Shown piece by piece: positions 11,471 through 21,696 of a DNA stretch of 64,000 bases. The notes beneath the pieces are model-generated. The model saw nothing but the letters and a program-made list of their open reading frames with translations, was not told where the DNA came from and did not search any database. The DNA comes from Gibbula magus (Eukaryota > Mollusca > Gastropoda > Trochida > Trochidae): contig OW388293.1 in the NCBI GenBank assembly GCA_936450465.1, positions 53,037,201 to 53,101,200 of the forward strand, written 5' to 3'. Position 1 is the first letter of the stretch, and each line of letters starts with the position of its first letter. A program made the position numbers and the translations under genes.

Positions 11471-11698
11471 TTGTCCTGTTGAAGAGGGGATAGAAATGCT
11501 TCTTAACCTACGTTTCTCTACATATATGAACATGGTTAACTTACCTTTTAAAATTATCGTAAAAGTCAAAAACAACAAATCTTGAGACAATTTACAAAGT
11601 GATTTAAAAGAAATATTTAAGTGCCATATGTTAGAGATACACGTGTAACTTCCTCCTTTAGGCCTCGGATGAGTAAGAAGACGAGGCAGAAATGTGAA

Positions 11699-11769
11699 GC
11701 ATCGGTGGTCTAGTGGTAGAATACTCGCCTGCCACGCCGGTGACCCGGGTTCGATTCCCGGTCGATGCA
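11699..11769 (+). tRNA. tRNA-Gly(GCC), unit 14, G40C variant
   Basis: G40 to C breaks the middle pair of the anticodon stem (C28:C40). The same change recurs in the copy at 13982. Confidence 0.86.
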
Positions 11770-12159
11770 CGTTCTCTTTTGCACATTTCATTCCCTTCTA
11801 ACGGGAGCTACCGGCGCGATTGGCGAGCTTCCTCTTGTTCCCACAACTTCTGATTGCACTCTGATTGTTCGTCTGTGACGTCACGCGTCTGTGACGTGGC
11901 TACAATGCTACGGCGACGGCCTATGCTTTTCCAAATTCACTACAGCCCGAACTACTGTTTTAAGGGTTTCAAATGCCGACAGTGCTGTCAATATCACATT
12001 CATCTTGCCTATCAAGCAATGTATACCTCCTATAACATATTTATCGTGCCTCATATTTAATCACACATGCATGTGCTTAAACATACATCAATGGCCGTGC
12101 TCCATTTCGCAAGCCAGTTTCAGGGAATGTTCACTTTTTCAAAAAGAAGTTGCAAAAGA

Positions 12160-12231
12160 TGCGTCGGCCGGGAATCGAACCTGGATCGACTGCTTGGAAG
12201 GCAACCATGCTGACCGTTACACCACCGACGC
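12160..12231 (-). tRNA. tRNA-Gly(TCC), unit 14, G50A variant
   Basis: G50 to A gives an A:C mismatch in the T stem. Confidence 0.88.
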
Positions 12232-12459
12232 TTGTCCTGTTGAAGAGGGGATAGAAATGCTTCTTAACCTACGTTTCTCTACATATATGAACATGGTTAA
12301 CTTACCTTTTAAAATTATCGTAAAAGTCAAAAACAACAAATCTTGAGACAATTTACAAAGTGATTTAAAAGAAATATTTAAGTGCCATATGTTAGAGATA
12401 CACGTGTAACTTCCTCCTTTAGGCCTCGGATGAGTAAGAAGACGAGGCAGAAATGTGAA

Positions 12460-12530
12460 GCATCGGTGGTCTAGTGGTAGAATACTCGCCTGCCACGCGG
12501 GTGACCCGGGTTCGATTCCCGGTCGATGCA
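12460..12530 (+). tRNA. tRNA-Gly(GCC), unit 15
   Basis: Consensus sequence. Confidence 0.96.
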
Positions 12531-12920
12531 CGTTCTCTTTTGCACATTTCATTCCCTTCTAACGGGAGCTACCGGCGCGATTGGCGAGCTTCCTCTTGTT
12601 CCCACAACTTCTGATTGCACTCTGATTGTTCGTCTGTGACGTCACGCGTCTGTGACGTGGCTACAATGCTACGGCGACGGCCTATGCTTTTCCAAATTCA
12701 CTACAGCCCGAACTACTGTTTTAAGGGTTTCAAATGCCGACAGTGCTGTCAATATCACATTCATCTTGCCTATCAAGCAATGTATACCTCCTATAACATA
12801 TTTATCGTGCCTCATATTTAATCACACATGCATGTGCTTAAACATACATCAATGGCCGTGCTCCATTTCGCAAGCCAGTTTCAGGGAATGTTCACTTTTT
12901 CAAAAAGAAGTTGTAAAAGA

Positions 12921-12992
12921 TGCGTCGGCCGGGAATCGAACCCGGATCGACTGCTTGGAAGGCAACCATGCTGACCGTTACACCACCGACGC
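12921..12992 (-). tRNA. tRNA-Gly(TCC), unit 15
   Basis: Consensus gene. One C-to-T change lies in the 3' flank, outside the terminator T-run. Confidence 0.96.
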
Positions 12993-13220
12993 TTGTCCTG
13001 TTGAAGAGGGGATAGAAATGCTTCTTAACCTACGTTTCTCTACATATATGAACATGGTTAACTTACCTTTTAAAATTATCGTAAAAGTCAAAAACAACAA
13101 ATCTTGAGACAATTTACAAAGTGATTTAAAAGAAATATTTAAGTGCCATATGTTAGAGATACACGTGTAACTTCCTCCTTTAGGCCTCGGATGAGTAAGA
13201 AGACGAGGCAGAAATGTGAA

Positions 13221-13291
13221 GCATCGGTGGTCTAGTGGTAGAATACTCGCCTGCCACGCGGGTGACCGGGGTTCGATTCCCGGTCGATGCA
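13221..13291 (+). tRNA. tRNA-Gly(GCC), unit 16, C48G variant
   Basis: C48 to G makes a G:G mismatch in the T stem. The same change recurs exactly two units later at 14743. Confidence 0.86.
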
Positions 13292-13681
13292 CGTTCTCTT
13301 TTGCACATTTCATTCCCTTCTAACGGGAGCTACCGGCGCGATTGGCGAGCTTCCTCTTGTTCCCACAACTTCTGATTGCACTCTGATTGTTCGTCTGTGA
13401 CGTCACGCGTCTGTGACGTGGCTACAATGCTACGGCGACGGCCTATGCTTTTCCAAATTCACTACAGCCCGAACTACTGTTTTAAGGGTTTCAAATGCCG
13501 ACAGTGCTGTCAATATCACATTCATCTTGCCTATCAAGCAATGTATACCTCCTATAACATATTTATCGTGCCTCTTATTTAATCACACATGCATGTGCTT
13601 AAACATACATCAATGGCCGTGCTCCATTTCGCAAGCCAGTTTCAGGGAATGTTCACTTTTTCAAAAAGAAGTTGCAAAAGA

Positions 13682-13753
13682 TGCGTCGGCCGGGAATCGA
13701 ACCCGGATCGACTGCTTGGAAGGGAACCATGCTGACCGTTACACCACCGACGC
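13682..13753 (-). tRNA. tRNA-Gly(TCC), unit 16, G30C variant
   Basis: G30 to C breaks an anticodon-stem pair (C30:C40). The same change recurs two units later at 15204. Confidence 0.86.
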
Positions 13754-13981
13754 TTGTCCTGTTGAAGAGGGGATAGAAATGCTTCTTAACCTACGTTTCT
13801 CTACATATATGAACATGGTTAACTTACCTTTTAAAATTATCGTAAAAGTCAAAAACAACAAATCTTGAGACAATTTACAAAGTGATTTAAAAGAAATATT
13901 TAAGTGCCATATGTTAGAGATACACGTGTAACTTCCTCCTTTAGGCCTCGGATGAGTAAGAAGACGAGGCAGAAATGTGAA

Positions 13982-14052
13982 GCATCGGTGGTCTAGTGGT
14001 AGAATACTCGCCTGCCACGCCGGTGACCCGGGTTCGATTCCCGGTCGATGCA
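13982..14052 (+). tRNA. tRNA-Gly(GCC), unit 17, G40C variant
   Basis: Carries the same anticodon-stem break (C28:C40) as the copy three units earlier at 11699. Confidence 0.86.
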
Positions 14053-14442
14053 CGTTCTCTTTTGCACATTTCATTCCCTTCTAACGGGAGCTACCGGCGC
14101 GATTGGCGAGCTTCCTCTTGTTCCCACAACTTCTGATTGCACTCTGATTGTTCGTCTGTGACGTCACGCGTCTGTGACGTGGCTACAATGCTACGGCGAC
14201 GGCCTATGCTTTTCCAAATTCACTACAGCCCGAACTACTGTTTTAAGGGTTTCAAATGCCGACAGTGCTGTCAATATCACATTCATCTTGCCTATCAAGC
14301 AATGTATACCTCCTATAACATATTTATCGTGCCTCATATTTAATCACACATGCATGTGCTTAAACATACATCAATGGCCGTGCTCCATTTCGCAAGCCAG
14401 TTTCAGGGAATGTTCACTTTTTCAAAAAGAAGTTGCAAAAGA

Positions 14443-14514
14443 TGCGTCGGCCGGGAATCGAACCCGGATCGACTGCTTGGAAAGCAACCATGCTGACCGT
14501 TACACCACCGACGC
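14443..14514 (-). tRNA. tRNA-Gly(TCC), unit 17, C32T variant
   Basis: C32 to T in the anticodon loop. This position is commonly a pyrimidine, so it is probably tolerated. Confidence 0.92.
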
Positions 14515-14742
14515 TTGTCCTGTTGAAGAGGGGATAGAAATGCTTCTTAACCTACGTTTCTCTACATATATGAACATGGTTAACTTACCTTTTAAAATTA
14601 TCGTAAAAGTCAAAAACAACAAATCTTGAGACAATTTACAAAGTGATTTAAAAGAAATATTTAAGTGCCATATGTTAGAGATACACGTGTAACTTCCTCC
14701 TTTAGGCCTCGGATGAGTAAGAAGACGAGGCAGAAATGTGAA

Positions 14743-14813
14743 GCATCGGTGGTCTAGTGGTAGAATACTCGCCTGCCACGCGGGTGACCGGGGTTCGATT
14801 CCCGGTCGATGCA
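14743..14813 (+). tRNA. tRNA-Gly(GCC), unit 18, C48G variant
   Basis: Same T-stem G:G mismatch as at 13221. Confidence 0.86.
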
Positions 14814-15203
14814 CGTTCTCTTTTGCACATTTCATTCCCTTCTAACGGGAGCTACCGGCGCGATTGGCGAGCTTCCTCTTGTTCCCACAACTTCTGATTG
14901 CACTCTGATTGTTCGTCTGTGACGTCACGCGTCTGTGACGTGGCTACAATGCTACGGCGACGGCCTATGCTTTTCCAAATTCACTACAGCCCGAACTACT
15001 GTTTTAAGGGTTTCAAATGCCGACAGTGCTGTCAATATCACATTCATCTTGCCTATCAAGCAATGTATACCTCCTATAACATATTTATCGTGCCTCATAT
15101 TTAATCACACATGCATGTGCTTAAACATACATCAATGGCCGTGCTCCATTTCGCAAGCCAGTTTCAGGGAATGTTCACTTTTTCAAAAAGAAGTTGCAAA
15201 AGA

Positions 15204-15275
15204 TGCGTCGGCCGGGAATCGAACCCGGATCGACTGCTTGGAAGGGAACCATGCTGACCGTTACACCACCGACGC
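15204..15275 (-). tRNA. tRNA-Gly(TCC), unit 18, G30C variant
   Basis: Same anticodon-stem break as at 13682. Confidence 0.86.
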
Positions 15276-15503
15276 TTGTCCTGTTGAAGAGGGGATAGAA
15301 ATGCTTCTTAACCTACGTTTCTCTACATATATGAACATGGTTAACTTACCTTTTAAAATTATCGTAAAAGTCAAAAACAACAAATCTTGAGACAATTTAC
15401 AAAGTGATTTAAAAGAAATATTTAAGTGCCATATGTTAGAGATACACGTGTAACTTCCTCCTTTAGGCCTCGGATGAGTAAGAAGACGAGGCAGAAATGT
15501 GAA

Positions 15504-15574
15504 GCATCGGTGGTCTAGTGGTAGAATACTCGCCTGCCACGCGGGTGACCCGGGTTCGATTCCCGGTCGATGCA
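15504..15574 (+). tRNA. tRNA-Gly(GCC), unit 19
   Basis: Consensus sequence. Confidence 0.96.
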
Positions 15575-15964
15575 CGTTCTCTTTTGCACATTTCATTCCC
15601 TTCTAACGGGAGCTACCGGCGCGATTGGCGAGCTTCCTCTTGTTCCCACAACTTCTGATTGCACTCTGATTGTTCGTCTGTGACGTCACGCGTCTGTGAC
15701 GTGGCTACAATGCTACGGCGACGGCCTATGCTTTTCCAAATTCACTACAGCCCGAACTACTGTTTTAAGGGTTTCAAATGCCGACAGTGCTGTCAATATC
15801 ACATTCATCTTGCCTATCAAGCAATGTATACCTCCTATAACATATTTATCGTGCCTCATATTTAATCACACATGCATGTGCTTAAACATACATCAATGGC
15901 CGTGCTCCATTTCGCAAGCCAGTTTCAGGGAATGTTCACTTTTTCAAAAAGAAGTTGCAAAAAA

Positions 15965-16036
15965 TGCGTCGGCCGGGAATCGAACCCGGATCGACTGCTT
16001 GGAAGGCAACCATGCTGACCGTTACACCACCGACGC
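15965..16036 (-). tRNA. tRNA-Gly(TCC), unit 19
   Basis: Consensus gene. A flank change lengthens the A-run on the + strand, that is, the terminator T-run. Confidence 0.95.
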
Positions 16037-16264
16037 TTGTCCTGTTGAAGAGGGGATAGAAATGCTTCTTAACCTACGTTTCTCTACATATATGAACATG
16101 GTTAACTTACCTTTTAAAATTATCGTAAAAGTCAAAAACAACAAATCTTGAGACAATTTACAAAGTGATTTAAAAGAAATATTTAAGTGCCATATGTTAG
16201 AGATACACGTGTAACTTCCTCCTTTAGGCCTCGGATGAGTAATAAGACGAGGCAGAAATGTGAA

Positions 16265-16335
16265 GCATCGGTGGTCTAGTGGTAGAATACTCGCCTGCCA
16301 CGCGGGTGACCCGGGTTCGATTCCCGGTCGATGCA
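16265..16335 (+). tRNA. tRNA-Gly(GCC), unit 20
   Basis: Consensus gene and last GCC copy before the LINE 2 interruption. The upstream flank has one G-to-T change. Confidence 0.96.
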
Positions 16336-16725
16336 CGTTCTCTTTTGCACATTTCATTCCCTTCTAACGGGAGCTACCGGCGCGATTGGCGAGCTTCCTC
16401 TTGTTCCCACAACTTCTGATTGCACTCTGATTGTTCGTCTGTGACGTCACGCGTCTGTGACGTGGCTACAATGCTACGGCGACGGCCTATGCTTTTCCAA
16501 ATTCACTACAGCCCGAACTACTGTTTTAAGGGTTTCAAATGCCGACAGTGCTGTCAATATCACATTCATCTTGCCTATCAAGCAATGTATACCTCCTATA
16601 ACATATTTATCGTGCCTCATATTTAATCACACATGCATGTGCTTAAACATACATCAATGGCCGTGCTCCATTTCGCAAGCCAGTTTCAGGGAATGTTCAC
16701 TTTTTCAAAAAGAAGTTGCAAAAGA

Positions 16726-16776
16726 TGCGTCGGCCGGGAATCGAACCCGGATCGACTGCTTGGAAGGCAACCATGC
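16726..16776 (-). pseudogene. tRNA-Gly(TCC) truncated by LINE copy 2
   Basis: Only nt 22-72 of the 72-nt tRNA remain (anticodon arm, T arm, 3' acceptor strand), with no change from consensus. The 5' 21 nt, including the first acceptor strand and most of the A box, are replaced by the 3' end of LINE copy 2. The same break occurs at 21596/21597. Confidence 0.95.
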
Positions 16777-19207
16777 TTTTTTCTTTAATAAAATTTTATT
16801 CATGAATGAATGTATTTACATGGGTATATACATGTTAAAATTGTGATATAACACAGGGTTTATCCTTTGGCAAGTCTGTCTTCAAAAGGATGTTTAAAGC
16901 ATAATTGATTATTATCAATCGAAAGGAAATCTAGGGGCATGATATATTTTCGGATGAAAACATTTGTTTGATTTTTGAATCTGTAATGTGCCCACAATAA
17001 TTTGAAATGACGTTTTACATAACATTTGAATAATTTCACAAGATTGAGATTTGATTTTTGAATGGAAGATATTGTTCTCCTTTTGAAGACAGAAATTCTG
17101 TATATAGAAAGTAGAATATCTATACATTGCTCACAGTCAATGTTATATAAGGTTGGAAACCAAACACAAGCCATGATAAAAGCATATTGAAGGTATAACC
17201 AGTGTCTTTAAAAACATCAATGAAGATTGATTTGAAAATAGAAATCGTGTCATATAATTCATCACAGAAAACGAAAAGATGTAACATGTCTTCTTTTTCT
17301 TGATTACAGACAGGACAAAGATCGGTATTAGCCATACCAAATTTGTGAAGTTTTTCATAAGTGAAAATGATGTTATGACATATTTTAAAGTCTAGTTCAC
17401 ACTGCTCCGAGGATTTGTCTCGGTTATTTACATTATTCCAGACCTTTTGCCAATTAACATCAATTGCATAATCAGCCCAGTAATCGTAAGAAGTGGGTGG
17501 TTCAACTAGGGTTTGTAAAAAGTAGGAATAACAAAATTTAACATTAAAATCTTTGACCGAAATATCCCTACCATCAGGATTTGGGAAGCAAACATCTTTC
17601 ATTGCTTTATCACTGTTGTTTGAAGCAACAGTATTTACAATTTTGACCCACTCTTTTGGTAATGATGATAATACTACAAAATACGCATCTTTTATAAAAA
17701 TGTGAGAGATATCTGACCTTTTGTCATTTACAATTTCTGCAATTGCAGATAATGTTAAAAACCCGGGCACAAATTCATAACATAAGTCTGAAACAGTGAC
17801 AATTCCCGAATCAACGAAAAATTTGAAATATAACACTTTGTCTTGATACAAGATATGTGGATTGTGAAACAAAGGTTGTTTCATTATATCAACGTGATTT
17901 ACAACAACTGCACGCTTTTTGCACGTGATGTGGTCCCATGCACGTAATACCTCTGCGTAGAAAGGTTTGACCCGTGACAAAGCATGACACTCATAAATCA
18001 TGCTGAAAACATTGAGGTGGAGACCCATATCTAAATACTTGGCAAGAAATAGACAGCACGTGTGTTTCCACAAGGTATGAAACGAATCATCAAAAAGTTT
18101 TCTTACAAATTTTAATCTGAAAGCAAACAATTTATGTTTAAAATCCGGAATAGAAAGACCACCTTTATTGAGAGGTGCTATGATTGTGGATTTTTTTACT
18201 AGGTTTTTTTTGCCACACCATAGACATTTGTTTACACACTTTTCTATTTCTTGCCTCGCCCAATCTGGTACAGATTGTACATAAATTAGATACCACAATC
18301 TTGAAAATATAAATGTGTTAAGTATCAATGATCTTCCTTGAAGTGACAAGCGCTTCTGCGACCACAATCCTAGTAATGATTTCATTTTTGATATTTTCAT
18401 TTTCCAGTTATTCTGATCGCAGAGTCCCTTATCTGGTCCAAGAAAAACTCCCAAGATTCTAACACAGTCATATTTTATGTTAACAGGTGAATGTAAGTTA
18501 ATATCGGTGTATTTGGCTTTGCCAAGACATAACACTTCTGATTTATTATAATTGATCTTTCCACCTGTAGCATGGCAGAAATGGTCCATAGTATTAAAAA
18601 CAATATTTACAGATTCCCTGTTTGAAACTGTTACAGTTATATCATCAGCATGTTGGTATAACAGGGAAGAGCACTCAGGAGTGATTTGAATGCTTGATAT
18701 TGCACTATTACATTTAATCAGTGCATTGAGTGGTTCACTGACTATAACATACAATAGGCTACTCAGTGGATCTCCTTGTCTAACAGATCTTGAAACTGGA
18801 AAATAAGGACTTAGGTGGCCATTGATCTTTACACAACTTTTCAAATCAGTGTATAAAATATTTATCCATGAAATGAAATTTGGGCCAAAATTTAATTTCT
18901 CTAAAACTTTCACAATGAATTGATGACTGACCCGATCAAAAGCCTTTTCCATATCAACAGCAATAAGATATCCTTCCTTATTTTCCTCATCTACAAGATC
19001 TATAACATCACGAATAGCTATAATGTTGTCAGCTATATCTCTCCCAGGTACAGAACAAGTTTGCTCAGGGGAGATAATTGATGGCATGACTTTTGTAAGC
19101 TTTAAAGATAGTGATCTTGATATAAGCTTAGCATCAACATTAAGAAGTGATATTGGTCTAAAGTTTTTGATATCACATTTATCACCTTTCTTCTTATAGA
19201 AGAGACT
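16777..19207 (-). mobile_element. LINE copy 2: 5'-truncated APE-type non-LTR retrotransposon inserted in tRNA-Gly(TCC)
   Basis: On the minus strand the element runs from its truncated 5' end near 19207 to its 3' end at 16777. It is in the same orientation as the tRNA gene it interrupts. The tail is an AATAAAATTTTATTAAAG-like end plus six A, joined to tRNA nt 22. The 5' end begins inside the reverse-transcriptase domain and meets the array at its 'ggcgagc' spacer. By unit phase, about 372 bp of array were lost: tRNA nt 1-21, spacer and one whole tRNA-Gly(GCC) gene. About 2.4 kb remains. It is related to LINE copy 3 at roughly three quarters of residues by eye. Confidence 0.92.
16860..19207 (-). 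pseudogene. LINE reverse transcriptase (copy 2), 5'-truncated with one frameshift
   Basis: A long frame runs from the 5' junction to a stop at 17120. The frame's first dozen or so codons are array spacer; LINE sequence begins at about 'SLFYKKKGD'. Residue numbers count from the Met at 19246: FRPISLL 29-35, DMEKAFDRV 98-106 (catalytic Asp 98), RQGDPLSS 156-163, QHADD 198-202 (catalytic Asp pair). A Cys-His box CPVCNQEKEDMLHLFVFC lies near the C-terminus. The box before the Asp pair is 'QH' where L1-group enzymes usually have 'Y'. Compared with copy 3, the frame breaks between about 17139 and 17156, where copy 2 is 2 nt shorter. The remaining C-terminus (VFKRRTISSI ... LCFKHPFE) continues in another frame to a stop at 16860. 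The endonuclease and N-terminal parts are missing, so this copy is dead. Confidence 0.9.
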
Positions 19208-19546
19208 TGGCGAGCTTCCTCTTGTTCCCACAACTTCTGATTGCACTCTGATTGTTCGTCTGTGACGTCACGCGTCTGTGACGTGGCTACAATGCTACGG
19301 CGACGGCCTATGCTTTTCCAAATTCACTACAGCCCGAACTACTGTTTTAAGGGTTTCAAATGCCGACAGTGCTGTCAATATCACATTCATCTTGCCTATC
19401 AAGCAATGTATACCTCCTATAACATATTTATCGTGCCTCATATTTAATCACACATGCATGTGCTTAAACATACATCAATGGCCGTGCTCCATTTCGCAAG
19501 CCAGTTTCAGGGAATGTTCACTTTTTCAAAAAGAAGTTGCAAAAGA

Positions 19547-19618
19547 TGCGTCGGCCGGGAATCGAACCCGGATCGACTGCTTGGAAGGCAACCATGCTGA
19601 CCGTTACACCACCGACGC
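19547..19618 (-). tRNA. tRNA-Gly(TCC), first copy after LINE 2
   Basis: Consensus sequence. Confidence 0.96.
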
Positions 19619-19835
19619 TTGTCCTGTTGAAGAGGGGATAGAAATGCTTCTTAACCTACGTTTCTCTACATATATGAACATGGTTAACTTACCTTTTAAA
19701 ATTATCGTAAAAGTCAAAAACAACAAATCTTGAGACAATTTACAAAGTGATTTAAAAGAAATATTTAAGTGCCATACACGTGTAACTTCCTCCTTTAGGC
19801 CTCGGATGAGTAAGAAGACGGGGCAGAAATGTGAA

Positions 19836-19906
19836 GCATCGGTGGTCTAGTGGTAGAATACTCGCCTGCCACGCGGGTGACCCGGGTTCGATTCCCGGTC
19901 GATGCA
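19836..19906 (+). tRNA. tRNA-Gly(GCC), first copy after LINE 2
   Basis: Consensus gene. The upstream flank is shortened by the 11-bp deletion. Confidence 0.96.
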
Positions 19907-20082
19907 CGTTCTCTTTTGCACATTTCATTCCCTTCTAACGGGAGCTACCGGCGCGATTGGCTGTCAATAACACATTCATCTTGTCTATCAAGCCATGTAT
20001 ACCTCCTATAACATATTTATCGTGCCTCATATTTAATCACACATGCATGTGCTTAAACATACATCAATGGCCGTTCTCCATT

Positions 20083-20096
20083 TACACCACCGACGC
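20083..20096 (-). pseudogene. tRNA-Gly(TCC) remnant, 5' 14 nt only
   Basis: Only the bases for tRNA nt 1-14 remain, fused to the spacer at 'gttctccat'. An internal deletion removed the other 58 nt and the terminator region. It cannot be expressed as a tRNA. Confidence 0.85.
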
Positions 20097-20324
20097 TTGT
20101 CCTGTTGAAGAGGGGATAGAAATGCTTCTTAACCTACGTTTCTCTACATATATGAAGATTGTTAACTTACCTTTTAAAATTATCGTAAAAGTCAAAAACA
20201 ACAAATCTTGAGACAATTTAGAAAGTGATTTAAAAGAAATATTTAAGTGCCATATGTTAGAGATACACGTGTAACTTCCTCCTTTAGGCCTCGGATGAGT
20301 AAGAAGACGAGGCAGAAATGTGAA

Positions 20325-20395
20325 GCATCGGTGGTCTAGTGGTAGAATACTCGCCTGCCACGCGGGTGACCCGGGTTCGATTCCCGGTCGATGCA
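20325..20395 (+). tRNA. tRNA-Gly(GCC), second copy after LINE 2
   Basis: Consensus gene. One T is missing in the 3' flank before the terminator, but TTTT is retained. Confidence 0.95.
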
Positions 20396-20784
20396 CGTCT
20401 CTTTTGCACATTTCATTCCCTTCTAACGGGAGCTACCGGCGCGATTGGCGAGCTTCCTCTTGTTCCCACAACTTCTGATTGCACTCTGATTGTTCGTCTG
20501 TGACGTCACGCGTCTGTGACGTGGCTACAATGCTACGGCGACGGCCTATGCTTTTCCAAATTCACTACAGCCCGAACTACTGTTTTAAGGGTTTCAAATG
20601 CCGACAGTGCTGTCAATATCACATTCATCTTGCCTATCAAGCAATGTATACCTCCTATAACATATTTATCGTGCCTCATATTTAATCACACATGCATGTG
20701 CTTAAACATACATCAATGGCCGTGCTCCATTTCGCAAGCCAGTTTCAGGGAATGTTCACTTTTTCAAAAAGAAGTTGCAAAAGA

Positions 20785-20856
20785 TGCGTCGGCCGGGAAT
20801 CGAACCCGCATCGACTGCTTGGAAGGCAACCATGCTGACCGTTACACCACCGACGC
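20785..20856 (-). tRNA. tRNA-Gly(TCC), second full copy after LINE 2, C48G variant
   Basis: C48 to G gives a G:G mismatch at the outer pair of the T stem. Confidence 0.87.
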
Positions 20857-21084
20857 TTGTCCTGTTGAAGAGGGGATAGAAATGCTTCTTAACCTACGTT
20901 TCTCTACATATATGAACATGGTTAACTTACCTTTTAAAATTATCGTAAAAGTCAAAAACAACAAATCTTGAGACAATTTACAAAGTGATTTAAAAGAAAT
21001 ATTTAAGTGCCATATGTTAGAGATACACGTGTAACTTCCTCCTTTAGGCCTCGGATGAGTAAGAAGATGAGGCAGAAATGTGAA

Positions 21085-21155
21085 GCATCGGTGGTCTAGT
21101 GGTAGAATACTCGCCTGCCACGCGGGTGACCCGGGTTCGATTCCCAGCCGATGCA
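21085..21155 (+). tRNA. tRNA-Gly(GCC), last copy, two changes
   Basis: G62 to A breaks a T-stem pair (C48:A62). T64 to C converts the terminal acceptor G.U to G-C. It is the most diverged complete copy, at the array edge. Confidence 0.85.
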
Positions 21156-21545
21156 CGTTCTCTTTTGCACATTTCATTCCCTTCCAACGGGAGCTACCGG
21201 CGCGATTGGTGAGCTTCCTCTTGTTCCCACAACTTCTGATTGCACTCTGATTGTTCGTCTGTGACGTCACGCGTCTGTGACGTGACTACAATGCTACGGC
21301 GACGGCCTATGCTTTTCCAAATTCACTACAGCCCGAACTACTGTTTTAAGGGTTTCAAATGCCGACAGTGCTGTCAATAACACATTCATCTTGCCTATCA
21401 AGCCATGTATACCTCCTATAACATATTTATCGTGCCTCATATTTAATCACACGTGCATGTGCTTAAACATACACCAATGGCCGTGCTCCATTTCGCAAGT
21501 CAGTTTCAGGGAATGTCCACTTTTTCAAAAAGAAGTTGCAAAAGA

Positions 21546-21596
21546 TGCGTCGGCCGGGAATCGAACCCGGATCGACTGCTTGGAAGGCAACCATGC
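21546..21596 (-). pseudogene. tRNA-Gly(TCC) truncated by LINE copy 3
   Basis: Retains nt 22-72 exactly, like the remnant at 16726-16776. LINE copy 3 begins at 21597. Confidence 0.95.
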
Positions 21597-21696
21597 TTTT
21601 TCTTTAATAAAATTTTATTCATGTATGAATGTATTTACATGGGTATATACATGTGAAAATTAATTGAGAATAAGAAACATTTTCAGTTATAACAGA

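Larger units (their letters stand above)
1728..16776. repeat. Tandem array of a 761-bp unit with two opposed tRNA-Gly genes, about 20 units
   Basis: The same sequence recurs with an exact 761-bp period, differing by only a few bases per unit. Each unit has tRNA-Gly(GCC) on +, a 390-bp spacer, tRNA-Gly(TCC) on - (so the two genes are convergent), then a 228-bp spacer to the next GCC gene. The GCC gene is followed by a TTTT terminator 7 bp downstream. On the minus strand the TCC gene is followed by TTTT within 6 bp. Each 390-bp spacer contains one TGACGTCA octamer next to a second TGACGT half. Open frames of 68, 151 and 111 codons recur in every unit but run through tRNA genes and are not regarded as genes. 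The left end abuts the LINE 1 poly(A); the right end stops inside a TCC gene at the LINE 2 junction. Confidence 0.97.
19208..21596. repeat. Rearranged right block of the tRNA-Gly array
   Basis: About three units continue after LINE 2 but no longer in regular 761-bp phase. An 11-bp deletion follows 'gtgccat' near 19775. The unit after 19955 has lost most of its spacer (from 'gattgg' directly to 'ctgtcaataacac'), and its TCC gene is reduced to 14 bp. The last unit carries several substitutions (for example 'cttccaacgg', 'cacgtgcatg', 'catacaccaatg'). Divergence is higher than in the main block, as expected for the edge of an array that escapes homogenisation. Confidence 0.93.

Noticed and set aside
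1728..16776. CRISPR-like or satellite interpretation of the regular repeats
   Set aside because: The period is 761 bp, there are no short repeats with unique spacers, and the unit contains two tRNA genes.
1961..16846. Recurrent open frames of 68, 151 and 111 codons in every 761-bp unit
   Set aside because: They repeat only because the unit repeats, and they read through tRNA genes (for example 'GNRTRIDCLEGNHA' is the TCC tRNA on the wrong strand). No protein features.
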